Source: JARFQH01 sp041299015 (GTDB lineage: Bacteria; Desulfobacterota; Desulfobacteria; Desulfobacterales; SG8-13). Taken from it: 64,000 bases of DNA. The notes below the pieces were generated by a model, which saw nothing but the letters and a program-made list of their open reading frames with translations, was not told the DNA's origin and searched no databases. The stretch is taken from NCBI GenBank assembly GCA_041299015.1, contig JBFYWB010000047.1:1-64000 (forward strand), given 5' to 3'. The translations under genes and the position numbers were made by a program. Shown one piece after another: positions 51,228 to 59,063 of this stretch (positions within the stretch are counted from its first letter, which is position 1; each line of letters opens with the position of its first letter).

Positions 51228-51884
51228 CCGGTGCGGCTCTAACGGTACAGCGTCAGGCGTAAATGTCGATCAGACTTCCGGCGACATCCCTGTGGCCATC
51301 GCGGTCGTGGCAAAAGCAAGCATAGGATCGACCCACACGACCGGCAACGCTCCGGGGATGCGGGAATCGAGCAGTCAAATCGCTCCGGTGACCAACGGCC
51401 GGCGCGGGCGTCTGACGAGACGAATCGGTCCGGCAGACGGGATGGAGCACCGGATGGTATGGAAGCAGTTTGATGTTTGGCGGCACCATCGGATTGAAAA
51501 CGCTACCTCCGTTATCGAACGTCATTGGGTGGCCTGCTGTTTGAACACGGCTGCCGGCACTTTGCGGTCCGCATGAAACGTCAGCCGAACACTTGCACGC
51601 CTAAGCAAATTTCATACCGCGCCCATGTTAATTTTTATTATAATAATTCAAGGATGTTATACTGATAAGGCACTCCATGGGACCTGTAATACGGTAATGT
51701 ATGACATATCCGGCTGAGAAACGATTCCCCCTTTTTTTTCGAAAAATCCAATTCGGTCGGTTTTGGGGTACCCTTTGGTGCGCGCTCATCCTGCTGAAAG
51801 CACCGGCGGTTGCTTCGGTTCAATCAGGCGCGGCTGTTTGAAAGGGCAGTGAAGGCAGGCTGCCGTGTCATGCCCGAAGGCCGA
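51228..51884. other. Intergenic region, mostly non-coding
   Basis: Between the lipoprotein and the receiver gene, 657 bases. The 51253-51525 minus frame has Arg/Pro/His-rich composition like a random GC-rich frame. An AT-rich tract near 51625-51665 contains TATACT. A possible short plus-strand frame at 51701-51841 is listed separately. No hairpin with T-run was found apart from a run of T at 51729-51738. Confidence 0.5.
51701..51841 (+). CDS. Possible 46-residue signal-peptide-like ORF
   Basis: An ATG at 51701 opens a 46-residue frame ending at TGA 51841. It has a basic N-terminus (KRFPLFFRKIQFGRF) followed by a hydrophobic core (WCALILLKAPAVASV), like a signal peptide with nothing after it. 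The ribosome site is poor. It could be a small exported or membrane peptide, or the relic of an exported protein. Low confidence. Confidence 0.22.
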   Translation: MTYPAEKRFPLFFRKIQFGRFWGTLWCALILLKAPAVASVQSGAAV

Positions 51885-52247
51885 TCAATCTGCAGCCAGA
51901 AGGCGGGATACTTTTTCCTCGAGTTCGGCGTTGTCGATCGGTTTGGCGCAGAATTCGCCGGCGCCCAGCCGGATCGACTCCCGGGCGACTTCCACGGTGG
52001 GATAGCCGGTCAACACGAGGGTGCGGGTGCGCGGTGCGATTTGCTTTATCCTCGCCAGAACATCGAGGCCGCTCATTTTCTTCAACTTGATATCGAGGAT
52101 CACCAGGTCCACCGGGTTTGCGGCAATAAATGCGAGTGCCGGCTCTTCATCGGTAAAGGGAAAGACGGCGTGACCGTTTTCCTCCAGCACTCTGGCCATC
52201 AGACGCACCGCATCGAAAACATCGTCCAGTATGAGGATCCTCGCCAT
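51885..52247 (-). CDS. Single-domain response regulator
   Basis: A 120-residue stand-alone receiver. Acidic pair D8-D9 in ILILDDV, phospho-acceptor D52 in DLVILDIK, Thr in LVLTGYP and Lys in FCAKPID are all in place, so it can be phosphorylated. AGGAGG lies seven bases before the ATG. It ends the operon after the NuoG-like gene, so a signalling input to the redox complex or to a kinase relay is likely; no output domain exists. Confidence 0.85.
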   Translation of the reverse strand: MARILILDDVFDAVRLMARVLEENGHAVFPFTDEEPALAFIAANPVDLVILDIKLKKMSGLDVLARIKQIAPRTRTLVLTGYPTVEVARESIRLGAGEFCAKPIDNAELEEKVSRLLAAD

Positions 52248-52297
52248 CTTTGGCCTCCTGACCGGCCCTTGCGGCAGTTCGTTGAAAGGCGTCACCA

Positions 52298-53059
52298 TCA
52301 GCGCCTGAACCGGTCGCCGACCGACTTGATCCGATCCGAAAACAGCTTGGCGCAGGTCGGGCAGTATTGGTGGTGCGTTTTGACATCCGGGTGGGCGACG
52401 GTCCTGCGGTGGATATGGTCGAGAAATTTCGAGGTGGCAAACAGTCTGCCGCACCCCTCGCACCGCTCGAGAGGGTGTTTGCCGATCACCTCGTCGCGAA
52501 TGGAAATGGTTCTGACGTTGTCCCGGTCTTCGACCTTGATCACCCGGGTCGGGCAGATATTGGCACAGGTGCCGCAACCGATGCACCGGTTCTCGATGGG
52601 CACGACGAAGTTGCGGCCGTTGCGCTGCTGCATTTTCAAGGCACCGGGACCGACGATCTCTTCACAGACCCGGATGCACAGGCGGCAGCGGATGCAGCCG
52701 TCGGGCGGCGAACCGACATCGACGCCGAATGACTGGGCCAGGGCGACGATGGCTTCGGCTTGCGGCGCCATCTGCAAGAGGTTCGCGAATGCTCGGGTCC
52801 TGGCCCGTTCCACCAATTGCCCCGTGGTTCTGATCTCCATACCGTCCTCTACCGTAAGAAGGCAGGCGAGCATGGTCAGCTCACGTCCCGCAGAGCGGCC
52901 CGGCACCTCGACCGCACACAGCTTGCACGAACCCGAGGGCTTCAGGGCTGGGTGATAGCAAAGCGTGGGAATCCGGATGCCGTTGGCCTTCAACACCTCC
53001 ATGAGCGATTGTTTTGCTTCGGCTTTGTATTCCTTGCCGTCGATGGTGATATGGATCAT
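52298..53059 (-). CDS. NuoG/HoxU-like 2Fe-2S and 4Fe-4S protein
   Basis: A 253-residue protein. N-terminal 2Fe-2S ferredoxin: C34-x10-C45-x2-C48-x17-C66. Next, the His/Cys-ligated region is reduced, and two 4Fe-4S motifs CIRCRLCIRVC and CIGCGTCANIC follow, then two CxxC pairs (CEGC, CPTC) at the C-terminus that resemble a zinc ribbon. This is the electron-input subunit found with NAD-linked formate dehydrogenases and hydrogenases. The start ATG is three bases after the preceding TAA and has a GAGAG site. Confidence 0.85.
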   Translation of the reverse strand: MIHITIDGKEYKAEAKQSLMEVLKANGIRIPTLCYHPALKPSGSCKLCAVEVPGRSAGRELTMLACLLTVEDGMEIRTTGQLVERARTRAFANLLQMAPQAEAIVALAQSFGVDVGSPPDGCIRCRLCIRVCEEIVGPGALKMQQRNGRNFVVPIENRCIGCGTCANICPTRVIKVEDRDNVRTISIRDEVIGKHPLERCEGCGRLFATSKFLDHIHRRTVAHPDVKTHHQYCPTCAKLFSDRIKSVGDRFRR

Positions 53060-53062
53060 CGC

Positions 53063-53309
53063 TTATCTCTCTTTGCAAAGATGGATCCGGAAATAGGGCC
53101 GCAGGACATTTAGCTCGGCGAATATCCCGGCAGTCCGTCCGTTTTCGGTGACGATCGGGGCACTGACCCGATCGGCTGGCATCAACCGGTTGCTGGCATC
53201 GACCGGTTGCTGGCATCGAATCGATGGCGACGTCCACCGTCCGTTCGCTTTCTATGGAAAAAACCGATCGAACCATTTTTTTCGACAGGGCTGCTGCAAC
53301 CACGATCAT
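53063..53309 (-). pseudogene. Small gene frameshifted by 17-bp tandem repeat
   Basis: From ATG 53309 the frame reads M-I-V-V-A-A-A-L-S-K-K then VRSVFSIESERTVDVAIDS, protein-like; the following 3' part (PADRVSAPIVTENGRTAGIF then LNVLRPYFRIHLCKER) is in another frame ending at TAA 53063, three bases before the NuoG-like start. The two parts are joined if two extra copies of a 17-bp unit (53186-53219) are removed, giving a 70-residue protein in one frame. So it appears to be disrupted, or switched by repeat number. I do not know its function. Confidence 0.55.
53176..53219. repeat. 17-bp tandem repeat, 2.6 copies
   Basis: CCGGTTGCTGGCATCGA occurs at 53186-53202 and again at 53203-53219, preceded by a partial copy CTGGCATCAA (53176-53185). 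Each unit shifts the frame by minus one. It lies inside the small gene described above. Confidence 0.9.
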
Positions 53310-53356
53310 GATCCCTTCTGCTTGGACGCAGATCCTGGCGATGCCTTTCCCGTGTT

Positions 53357-53569
53357 CTAATCCGCCAGAAAACGCAGGCAGTCCTGGGGGAATCGGTGCG
53401 TCCCCTTGCCCACCAGGCTGACCTCGACCAGGGCATCGGGATCGTTGATGGTGCTGTCCGGATCGGTGATGATCCCGTGAAGACCGATGTACTCATCCAT
53501 GTAAGCTTGCCAACTCTCATCTCCGGATCGCCGGTAGATTTCCACTTTATGACCGCGACGAAAAACCAT
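53357..53569 (-). CDS. Small conserved-looking protein, unknown
   Basis: A 70-residue soluble protein without Cys, beginning MVFRRGHKVEIYRRSGDESW and containing DPDSTINDPDALVEVSL. It has GAGGAGA before its ATG and normal composition. It lies between the GltD-like gene and the frameshifted small gene and is probably part of the operon. It resembles small subunit-like proteins found beside NAD-linked oxidoreductases in Desulfobacterota, but I cannot name the family. Confidence 0.65.
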   Translation of the reverse strand: MVFRRGHKVEIYRRSGDESWQAYMDEYIGLHGIITDPDSTINDPDALVEVSLVGKGTHRFPQDCLRFLAD

Positions 53570-53609
53570 TAGCCTGTCTCCTCGATTTTACTCTGGTTGG
53601 GTCGGAAAA

Positions 53610-55754
53610 TTATCCGTGCTGATTTCTGGCACTCGAGTGGCGCAAACAGACGTCACAAAGGGCTCTGGTCCCGGCCGCGCCGGCCACGGTCTTGGTTCGC
53701 CTGCGGACGAATTCGAGATAGCGTGCCGGTCCCAGGACCGCCCCGCAATCCTCACAATAGAGCAGTTTTTGCCGGTTTAGAATCGTCCCGCACAGGGACA
53801 GAATTCGCTCGTCGCCGCGGTCCTCCATCCGCATGGCGCCGGTCGGACAATTGGCGGCGCAGGCTCCGCAGGCGATGCAGCGCTCGGCCGTTATCCTGAA
53901 ATCGGTCTCGACCGGATGATCGAAGTCGAAATAGCCCATCTGCAGGGCGTTGACGCCCATTTTATCGCGGCAGATCTCCACGCACCGGCCGCAGCGCAGG
54001 CAGATATCACAGCGCAGACAGCGCCGGGCCTCTTCACGGACCGCGTTTTCCGGGTATCCCAGCTCCACCTGTTGAAAGGTGGTGCGCCGCCGATCGAGAT
54101 TCAGAAGCGGCATATCGGGCCTTTTGAGTGTCATTTTGGTGCTGGCCGGCACCTCCAGCCAGTCGATCCTTCCGCGCCGCACCGGGACCCGCGGCATGCG
54201 CGGTTGGGGGATGCCGGACAGGTAGCGGTCAATCGATTCGGCCGCCCGTTTGCCGCCGCCGATGGCTTCGATCACGGTTGCCGGACCGGTCACGGCATCG
54301 CCGGCGGCAAAAATGCCCTCCAGGGATGTCTCCATGGTGGCCGTGTTGACCTGAATGGTGTTGCGGCGGGTCCAGTCGAGACCGCCGACCTCGGTCATGC
54401 AGGCGTTGTCGACCCTCTGACCGATGGCACTGATGATGACGTCGGTCGCCATCAGAAATTCGCTCCCCTCGATCGGCTGCGGGACCTTGCGGTCCTTGCC
54501 TTCCATTTCGACCAGCTCGGCCCTCAGGCAACGCAGGCCGTCGAAGCCGCCGTTGGTTTTGGCAACCGCGATCGGAATGGTCAGAAAGGCGAAGCCGATC
54601 CCCTCTTCCTCGGCTTGCTCGACTTCCTCCCGGTCGGCCGGCATTTCAGTTCGCGCGCGCCGGTAGGCGAGCGTCACTTCCCGGCACCCCAGGCGCAGGC
54701 AGGTTCTGGCGGCGTCGATGGCCACATTGCCGCCGCCGATCACCACCACGCGTTTGCCGGGTACCGTTCGATCCCCGAGGGCGACCCGCCGCAGAAAGGC
54801 GACGGCTTCGAGGACCTGTTCACACCCTTGCTCGCCCGGAATCCCCAGCTTGAAGGAGTGATGGGCGCCGATGGCAAAAAAGAAGGCGTCAAATCCCTCG
54901 GCCTTGAGTTCTGCCAGCGACACGTCCTCGCCGAAGCGGGTGTTGAACCTGAACTCGACCCCCAGGTCCGTCAGCATGGCGACTTCGCGATCGATGATCT
55001 CGCGCGGCAGGCGATAGCGGGGGATGCCCAGCAGCAGCATGCCGCCGGCCACCGGGTGCTGCTCGATCACGCGCACCCCGTAGCCTTTCAAGGTCAGGTA
55101 ATAGGCCGCGCTCATCCCGCCGGGTCCCGCGCCGATCACGCACACTTTTTTGCCCTTGTCCGGTTCCTTTTGCGGATTGCGATAACTGCCTTCGGACATG
55201 GCCCTCTCGGCGGCGAAGCCCTTGAGAAATTTGATCGAGATCGGTGTGTCGATCCGGCCGCGAACACACATGAATTCGCAGGGGCGGGTGCAGACCAGGC
55301 CGCACACCCAGGGAAAGGGGCAGTCCTTGCGGATGACGTCGATGGCGTCCCCATCCCGGCCCATTCCGATCAGCGTCACGTAGGTGGGGATGTCGAGTCC
55401 GGCCGGGCAGGTCATCTGGCAAGGTGCGGGCGCCAGCTTGACGCAGTCGCCGGTCGAGCAGTTGTGGGTGTCGATGTGGCTGGCAAACACTTCCCGGTTT
55501 TGATCTACGGCGGCCTGTAGATGTGCGGCGGTTTCCATAGCCGCCGCATCGGCCTCGTCGTAAGCCAGCTCGTCCGTCAGAGAGGTGACGGCAGGAAGGT
55601 GTCTGTCGCCGGCGCGGCCCCAGGCAATGTCGTTGAGCAGCTGCAGAATCTCTTCGGCAATCCGGCGGCTGCGGGGGTGCTGCAGCCGGCCGGTGTCGAT
55701 GGTTTGCTTCAACTCGGTAACCGTGCGGGTCACCGGACAAGTCTTTGCGGGCAT
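53610..55754 (-). CDS. GltD-like NAD(P)H oxidoreductase with ferredoxin domain
   Basis: A 714-residue flavo-iron-sulfur protein. An N-terminal helical part (about 1-100) leads to the HNCSTGDCVKLAPAPC Cys-rich site, then the GltD 4Fe-4S domain (C near CPFPWVC...CTRPC...C), FAD motif VIGAGPGGMSAAYY and NAD(P)H motif VIGGGNVAIDAARTC. After about residue 560 come a CLRCDICLRCGRC cluster, a CIACGACAANC cluster and a C-terminal CEDC...CDVC zinc-type site. This is the NAD(P)H module that serves formate dehydrogenase-like or aldehyde oxidoreductase complexes. The ATG follows GAGGAA. Confidence 0.88.
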   Translation of the reverse strand: MPAKTCPVTRTVTELKQTIDTGRLQHPRSRRIAEEILQLLNDIAWGRAGDRHLPAVTSLTDELAYDEADAAAMETAAHLQAAVDQNREVFASHIDTHNCSTGDCVKLAPAPCQMTCPAGLDIPTYVTLIGMGRDGDAIDVIRKDCPFPWVCGLVCTRPCEFMCVRGRIDTPISIKFLKGFAAERAMSEGSYRNPQKEPDKGKKVCVIGAGPGGMSAAYYLTLKGYGVRVIEQHPVAGGMLLLGIPRYRLPREIIDREVAMLTDLGVEFRFNTRFGEDVSLAELKAEGFDAFFFAIGAHHSFKLGIPGEQGCEQVLEAVAFLRRVALGDRTVPGKRVVVIGGGNVAIDAARTCLRLGCREVTLAYRRARTEMPADREEVEQAEEEGIGFAFLTIPIAVAKTNGGFDGLRCLRAELVEMEGKDRKVPQPIEGSEFLMATDVIISAIGQRVDNACMTEVGGLDWTRRNTIQVNTATMETSLEGIFAAGDAVTGPATVIEAIGGGKRAAESIDRYLSGIPQPRMPRVPVRRGRIDWLEVPASTKMTLKRPDMPLLNLDRRRTTFQQVELGYPENAVREEARRCLRCDICLRCGRCVEICRDKMGVNALQMGYFDFDHPVETDFRITAERCIACGACAANCPTGAMRMEDRGDERILSLCGTILNRQKLLYCEDCGAVLGPARYLEFVRRRTKTVAGAAGTRALCDVCLRHSSARNQHG

Positions 55755-55805
55755 GGGTTCCTCACATCCCTATTTAAGGCGCCGGTCGCACCGTATTTCG
55801 AGCCG

Positions 55806-56318
55806 TCAGACAGTTTGATCCAAAGCGGCGACGGCCCTGGCGTGACGTTCACGTCGAATTTGGGTCAGGTCCTCCACCTTTCCGAAATCGAGGCAGTGGG
55901 TCGTACAGACAGTCACGCAGGCCGGTTTGAGCCCCTGATCCACCCGATCCATGCAGTAGTCGCACTTGACCGCCTTGCCGGTCTCGGGATTCCACTGCGG
56001 TGCGCCCCACGGGCAGGCGGTGATGCAAGCCTTGCAGCCCACACACAGATCGAAATCGATGAACACGATGCCGTCCTTGGCGCGTTTCTGCATCGCGCCG
56101 GTCGGACAGGCGGCGACGCACCAGGGGTCTTCACAGTGGAAACAAGGCATGAAGACATAAGCGGCGCGCGGCAATCCACCGACAAATTTCGGGCCGACGG
56201 TGATGATCTGGCTGATTCTGGGTCCCACCGGAAGGTTCTTGTGGCTCTTGCACTGGATGGTGCAGGTGTGACAACCGATACACTTCTTGTTATCCTGGAA
56301 AAGGTAGTACTTGCTCAT
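55806..56318 (-). CDS. Four-cluster 4Fe-4S electron-transfer subunit
   Basis: A 170-residue ferredoxin of the HycB/FdhB/DmsB type. It has four cluster motifs: CIGCHTCTIQC, CFHCEDPWCVAAC, CVGCKACITAC and CDYCMDRVDQGLKPACVTVC. No signal peptide or membrane anchor. It lies between the molybdopterin catalytic subunit and the GltD-like module, so it carries electrons between them. The start follows GGAGGAAATC. Confidence 0.92.
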   Translation of the reverse strand: MSKYYLFQDNKKCIGCHTCTIQCKSHKNLPVGPRISQIITVGPKFVGGLPRAAYVFMPCFHCEDPWCVAACPTGAMQKRAKDGIVFIDFDLCVGCKACITACPWGAPQWNPETGKAVKCDYCMDRVDQGLKPACVTVCTTHCLDFGKVEDLTQIRRERHARAVAALDQTV

Positions 56319-56354
56319 TGATTTCCTCCAGCTGACGGCAATCGCATACGGGAT

Positions 56355-58439
56355 TTAAGCCGGGTTGACGGTTACGAAGGTTTCGTGCAGCGCCGGGCTG
56401 CCGCCGATAGTGTCGGACACGTTTTTCTGCAGCAGGCTGTCGGACACGCCCTTGTTGTAACTCCGTGAAGCCAGTTTGGCTTCATGCCCAAAACCGTGGA
56501 GCATGAAAACCGTCTCCGGATGGATCAAATCCGTGACGAAGGCCCTGATCTTTCCGGCACCCTTTTCCGAGGTCACCTCGACGATGGCATTGTTTTTTAT
56601 GCCCAGTTCGGCCGCCTTGCGCGTGTTGATCCACAATACATTCTCCCCTGTGATCTCGTTCAGATAAGGGGTGTTTTGGGTCGACACATGCGTGTGCAGG
56701 GCGATCCGGCCGGTCACTAGACGGAAGGTGCCGCCGTCGGGCCGCATGACCGGTTCGTAGGCCGGGAAAGATTTAAACCCGGCGTTTTCCAGCAGCGAAG
56801 ATTTGAACTCAATTTTCTTCGATGGGGTCTTGAACTTGATGCCGTCCTGGCGGTCCCAGAAGATTTGGTCCTTGCCGTAGGCGACAAAGCCTTTGGCATC
56901 GAAATCCTCCAGTGTGAATCCGCTGCCGTCCAGCTGCCAGCGCACCAGGTCTTCCATGTTTTCGTACGGGAAATAACGGCTGAAGCCCATGCGCTCGGCA
57001 ATCTGTTTCAATATGACGGCCCCTTCGCGGGTGTCGTAGCGCGGGGCGACGGCCTGGCGCCGCAGGAACATCTGCGGCTTGAGACCGTTGGCCTGCTGGA
57101 TGCAATCGGTGCGTTCGAGATATGAGGACTCGGGCAGAACCACGTCCGAGTACCAGGCGATATCGCTGTGGTTGATGTCGATGGTGACGATCAGATCAAG
57201 CTTGTCGAGCGCTTTTTTGGTTAAGCGGGTGTCCGGAATCGATCCCAGGGGATCGAAACGGTAGCACATCAGGGCCTTGATCGGATACGGATCTTCGCTC
57301 AGGATCGCTTGCGGCAGCATCTGGGCCACGCCGTGGTTTGGGTCCGGCAGAGGGAAATCCGGCGTGCCGACCTTGTCGAAGCGGGGAACCTCGATCTTGG
57401 GCAATTCCTGTTCCGTCAGCTTGCGGGCCGGTTTGCCGCCCACCTCTCCGGGACCTTTCTTGAAAAAGAATCCGCCCTTGGCCTCGACACTGCCCATCAG
57501 CGCATTCAGGATCATGATCGCGCGCCGCTGGTAAATTTCGTTGGTGTAACTCGCCCCGCGGTAGCCGAAATGAAAGATCACGGCCGGTTTATCCCGGCTG
57601 ATCTCTCTGGCGAAGGCCACGATTTCCTCGGCCGGTACGCCGGTTTCTTCCTCGGCCCACTGCGGCGTGTAGGGCCGCACGAAATCCTGCAGCTCCGCCA
57701 ATCCGTGTACCCAGCGGTGAACATATTGGCTGTCATAGAGTCGTTCCTTTAAGATGACGTTGATCAGGGCGTAGTTGAGGGCCAGGTCCGTGCCCGGGCG
57801 GATCATCCAGTACCGGTGCGCCTTGGTGGCCGTCACCGTCACGCGCGGGTCGATGTAGGTCAACTTGGCCCCGTCTTCGATGGCCTGGGTGAGGTTGTTG
57901 ACTTCCTTGACCGAAATGGCTTCGAATATGTTGCGGCCATACAGGACGATGTGCTTGGTGTTCCTGTAATCGATACCCAGCTGGGCGTCGGTATAGCCGA
58001 AAAGCGAGCGGCAGGCCGTGTTGACCGAGCCCTTGCACAGGGCGTCATGCGTGAAGTGGTTGGGCGAGCCGAGCGCCTTCAAAAAGGTTTGGCTCACATG
58101 GGTGGCCAGCTGCGTGCGTTCACCGAGGGCAACGCCGTGGCCGCCGTTTTCAGCGATGATTTTTGTGAGTTTGGCGGCGATGTAGTCTAGAGCTTCGTCC
58201 CAGCCGACTTTGCGCCATTTGCCGGCCCCGCGGTCGCCGTCCCTTATCATCGGCGACTGCAGACGCTCATTGTCGTAGAGCATGTTGATGCCGGCCGCCC
58301 CGCGGGGGCAGAGACTGCCTTCCATGCCGGGAACAAGCGGATTGCCCTCGATCCAACGCACCTGCCCGTCCTTGACCTGCACCTTGATCGGGCAGCGGAC
58401 CGAGCACATGAAACACAAGCTGAAGACTGATTTTTCCAT
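56355..58439 (-). CDS. Cytoplasmic molybdopterin oxidoreductase catalytic subunit
   Basis: A 694-residue DMSO-reductase-family enzyme. The 4Fe-4S motif is C9-x2-C12-x3-C16 plus C44 (GSLCPRGAAG). The Mo/W ligand is probably C135 in HDALCKGSVNTACRS, a position where polysulfide/thiosulfate reductases have Cys; it could also act on another substrate. The C-terminal molydop-binding domain (IALHTHVSTQNTPY then NDNAIVEV-like) is intact. There is no twin-arginine signal, so it stays in the cytoplasm, unlike Psr/Phs enzymes. It starts the operon (GGAGG before ATG) and is preceded by a sigma-54-like promoter. Confidence 0.85.
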   Translation of the reverse strand: MEKSVFSLCFMCSVRCPIKVQVKDGQVRWIEGNPLVPGMEGSLCPRGAAGINMLYDNERLQSPMIRDGDRGAGKWRKVGWDEALDYIAAKLTKIIAENGGHGVALGERTQLATHVSQTFLKALGSPNHFTHDALCKGSVNTACRSLFGYTDAQLGIDYRNTKHIVLYGRNIFEAISVKEVNNLTQAIEDGAKLTYIDPRVTVTATKAHRYWMIRPGTDLALNYALINVILKERLYDSQYVHRWVHGLAELQDFVRPYTPQWAEEETGVPAEEIVAFAREISRDKPAVIFHFGYRGASYTNEIYQRRAIMILNALMGSVEAKGGFFFKKGPGEVGGKPARKLTEQELPKIEVPRFDKVGTPDFPLPDPNHGVAQMLPQAILSEDPYPIKALMCYRFDPLGSIPDTRLTKKALDKLDLIVTIDINHSDIAWYSDVVLPESSYLERTDCIQQANGLKPQMFLRRQAVAPRYDTREGAVILKQIAERMGFSRYFPYENMEDLVRWQLDGSGFTLEDFDAKGFVAYGKDQIFWDRQDGIKFKTPSKKIEFKSSLLENAGFKSFPAYEPVMRPDGGTFRLVTGRIALHTHVSTQNTPYLNEITGENVLWINTRKAAELGIKNNAIVEVTSEKGAGKIRAFVTDLIHPETVFMLHGFGHEAKLASRSYNKGVSDSLLQKNVSDTIGGSPALHETFVTVNPA

Positions 58440-58553
58440 GCCGTAAGACCTCCGAATGAGATTGCGGATTCGATAAACTGGACCGGTAACCGAACCATGT
58501 CACGAATAAAGCGCGGATAAGCTTCGGATCAGGTGATCCATTTCCTACCACAG

Positions 58554-58569
58554 AGCAATATTCATACCA
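58554..58569 (-). promoter_or_regulatory. Sigma-54-like promoter of molybdopterin operon
   Basis: Minus strand TGGTATGAATATTGCT fits the -24/-12 consensus except for two C-to-T changes in the -24 half, with exact spacing and perfect TTGCT. It lies about 115 bases before the start codon of the molybdopterin gene. Confidence 0.6.
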
Positions 58570-58947
58570 TTCAACGCACTTTTCAAGCGGGTTTCGCCGG
58601 TCGTTTGTTCTGGCTTAATGGTCCGTTATTTAAAGAGGTTAAACCAAACAGACCGGTGCGGCACCGGCGGGCGGTCTTAACCGATCCCACGAAAATGCAT
58701 AAATAATATTGCAGTGCAAATATATTTTGGCATCCGTTTTAATCGCTTTTTATTGCTGAATAAATTTGACATTTTAACCCATCCGGTTTCAATCCGGGAT
58801 CCGGACAGCGCCCGGTCGGATCTTGTTGTCCGTCATCGACGACAGCGTTTAAAAATTGACCGATAACACTTTATCTATCTGAAACCATAATGTAAAAATT
58901 GATAAGCCGCGCCTCAGGAAAGAAAGCCCGGAACCATTTGGGTCTTA
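58570..58947. other. Divergent intergenic region with candidate enhancer
   Basis: Between two opposed sigma-54 promoters there is AT-rich sequence without genes. The dyad TTGCA-G-TGCAA (58709-58719) within ATATTGCAGTGCAAATAT resembles the half-sites upstream of the Hdr operon and may be an activator site shared by both promoters. Confidence 0.4.
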
Positions 58948-58963
58948 TGGCACATCGTTTGCT
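58948..58963 (+). promoter_or_regulatory. Sigma-54 promoter of TauE/SafE gene
   Basis: TGGCACATCGTTTGCT matches TGGCACG-N4-TTGCW at every specified position but one. The inferred transcription start is about 58975, 90 bases before the ATG at 59064; this excludes the longer reading frame starting at 58899. Confidence 0.8.
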
Positions 58964-59063
58964 ACACGTTTTCGACCATCGACCATTCGGCGTTACCGGC
59001 CGGCTCGCCCGCCGCGGCACAGTCGCTTTTCAATACCGCAACCAACACTCAGGGAGGTCCAAA

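Noticed and set aside
51253..51525. 90-codon minus frame after the lipoprotein
   Set aside because: Composition resembles a random GC-rich frame and there is no ribosome site or family match.
58724..58750. TTGGCATCCGTTTTAATCGC as a further sigma-54 promoter
   Set aside because: GG and GC elements are spaced two or more bases too far apart.
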